NCBI GenBank assembly: GCA_038118725.1
Contig: JAYOIK010000012.1
Span: 12,034 to 76,033, forward strand
Source: JADHLJ01 sp038118725
GTDB lineage: Bacteria; Pseudomonadota; Alphaproteobacteria; Thalassobaculales; Thalassobaculaceae
Reading direction: 5' to 3'
DNA length: 64,000 nucleotides
Position 1 is the first letter of the stretch, and the number at the start of each line of letters is the position of its first letter. The translations under genes were made by a program, and so were the position numbers. The notes beneath the pieces were generated by a model that ran no database searches, was not told the origin of the DNA, and saw only the letters and a program-made list of their open reading frames with translations. Shown here one piece after another: positions 63,062 to 64,000 of this stretch.

Positions 63062-63808
63062 ATGGCGCGCGGCACGCGATCCTCGGATCTTCAAGAGATG
63101 GCGCGGAACCTTGATCCCCTGGGGGATTGGAGCGTCGAGGCGCTGCTCCAATCCGCGTCCGAAACCCTGGATGAAAGTGACTTCACCGGATACTCCGGCG
63201 GCGTCGGCGCCGACAGCACCATCGGTGTCGGAACCTCCAATCTGATCCTTGCCGGAGACGGCGACGACACGGTCCAGGGCGGGGCGGCCGCCGATATTCT
63301 CTACGGCAACAAGGGCCTGGATTTCGTGGTCGGCGGGGGCGGCGACGATACCATCTTCGGTGGCCAGAACGGTGGAGTGGAGAGCGGCGACCCCCTGGCG
63401 CTGCGCACGGGCGTCGAGACCCTGAGCGGCGGCGACGGCAATGATGTGATCTACGGCAATCACGGCACCGATCTGATGGTCGGGGATTCCGGCGCGGATA
63501 CCCTCTTTGGCGGTCAGGACAACGACACGCTGAGCGGCGGGGCGGGGGCCGACAGCCTGCTCGGCAACAAGGGCGACGATTTGCTGGTCGGCGGGGCCGG
63601 GGCGGACACTTTCCGAAGCGGGACCGGCAACGGCAACGACACGATCGCCGACTTCAGCGCGCTGGAAGGCGACAAGATCAACAATTTCTCGAATGTCGCC
63701 AGCTTCGTCGATACCAGCGGCGGGGCCTTCCTCACCTATGTGGACGGAAGCACGGTCACCCTGGTCGGGGTTTCCGTCACCACGCTGAGCGATAGCGACT
63801 TTATCTGA
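63062..63808 (+). CDS. RTX calcium-binding repeat protein
   Basis: 248 aa. From about residue 60 there are glycine/aspartate-rich nonapeptide repeats (AGDGDDTVQGG, GGGGDDTIFGGQ, GGDGNDVIYGN, GQDNDTLSGGAGADSLLGNK) that fold into a calcium-filled beta roll. The N-terminal 55 residues have no signal peptide and no catalytic domain. The end (LSDSDFI) is of the uncleaved type I secretion signal kind. Such short proteins are usually exported by an ABC exporter, which is not in the window. GGAGG lies upstream of the ATG. Confidence 0.85.
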   Translation: MARGTRSSDLQEMARNLDPLGDWSVEALLQSASETLDESDFTGYSGGVGADSTIGVGTSNLILAGDGDDTVQGGAAADILYGNKGLDFVVGGGGDDTIFGGQNGGVESGDPLALRTGVETLSGGDGNDVIYGNHGTDLMVGDSGADTLFGGQDNDTLSGGAGADSLLGNKGDDLLVGGAGADTFRSGTGNGNDTIADFSALEGDKINNFSNVASFVDTSGGAFLTYVDGSTVTLVGVSVTTLSDSDFI

Positions 63809-63880
63809 ACGCCCTATCCGGCGTTCCCGATCCAGCGCTCCCGCCTTTACCGGTCCGAGCGTCGGCGGATCCTCCAACCA

Positions 63881-64000
63881 CCGTCGCCCTGACGCAGGTC
63901 AGGGCTCTTGCCGCGATGCCGCGGGCAGGGTGAGATGGTCATCACGGAGCCTCGATACCAACCGCCGGCGGCAAGAGCCCTGACTTTCGTCAGGGCGACG
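63881..64000. repeat. Palindromic intergenic repeat, family A (copy 6, cut by window end)
   Basis: Begins CCGTCGCCCTGACGCAGGTC and ends CTGACTTTCGTCAGGGCGACG at the last base (the last G of the end motif lies outside). It follows the RTX gene. It is the closest match to the copy at 8601. Confidence 0.75.

Overview
The window is GC-rich, densely coded DNA from a bacterial chromosome, most likely an alphaproteobacterium of the Rhodospirillales type. The reasons are the gene order rpoZ - rsh - pdxJ - acpS - lepB - rnc - era - recO (36.6-43.8 kb), the dprA - topA - rnr run next to rpmG (51.6-59.6 kb), and the many alphaproteobacterial-looking catabolic enzymes. I see no rRNA, tRNA, CRISPR array, phage or transposase gene.

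Region 1 (1-35 kb) is accessory and catabolic. It holds a left-truncated amidohydrolase, a molybdenum hydroxylase operon (large, FAD and 2Fe-2S subunits, the last fused to a CoxG-like domain), an acyl-CoA ligase, three luciferase-like (LLM, possibly F420-dependent) oxidoreductases, and two class III CoA-transferases, one coupled to a CitE-type lyase. It also has HyuA-type proteins, a second molybdenum hydroxylase large subunit without partners, a PHA depolymerase, a PhnN kinase, a class III cyclase, RluD and a threonine aldolase. The oddest gene is at 31.5-35.2 kb. It is one uninterrupted 1231-codon frame joining a full-length HyuA/oxoprolinase-like ATPase, a TPR segment and a sulfotransferase domain. 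It is coupled by an ATGA overlap to a four-cluster-type Fe-S (CCG domain) protein.

Region 2 (36.6-43.8 kb) is the housekeeping core: RNA polymerase omega, the (p)ppGpp synthetase/hydrolase, pyridoxine and holo-ACP synthesis, signal peptidase, RNase III, Era and RecO. Several start/stop overlaps suggest a long operon.

Region 3 (43.8-51 kb) is catabolic again: an alpha/beta hydrolase, a HyuB subunit, and the aerobic benzoyl-CoA epoxidation (box) genes boxC and boxB followed by the regulator boxR. Just upstream of boxC there is a sigma70-like promoter preceded by two TGCA-N6-YGCA boxes. This matches the operator type described for BzdR/BoxR repressors, so the local circuit can be read directly. 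boxA and a benzoate-CoA ligase are not in the window.

Region 4 (51.5-64 kb) has rpmG, a lipoprotein S41 protease, rnr, topA and dprA on the minus strand. After these come a small membrane protein and a plus-strand cluster (unknown 174-aa protein, SDR, iron-type alcohol dehydrogenase) and a short RTX protein.

Non-coding gaps are full of palindromic repeats. One family with CCGTCGC-type ends occurs at least six times, mostly downstream of gene ends. A second family of about 150 bp occurs as a pair that flanks a copy of the first.
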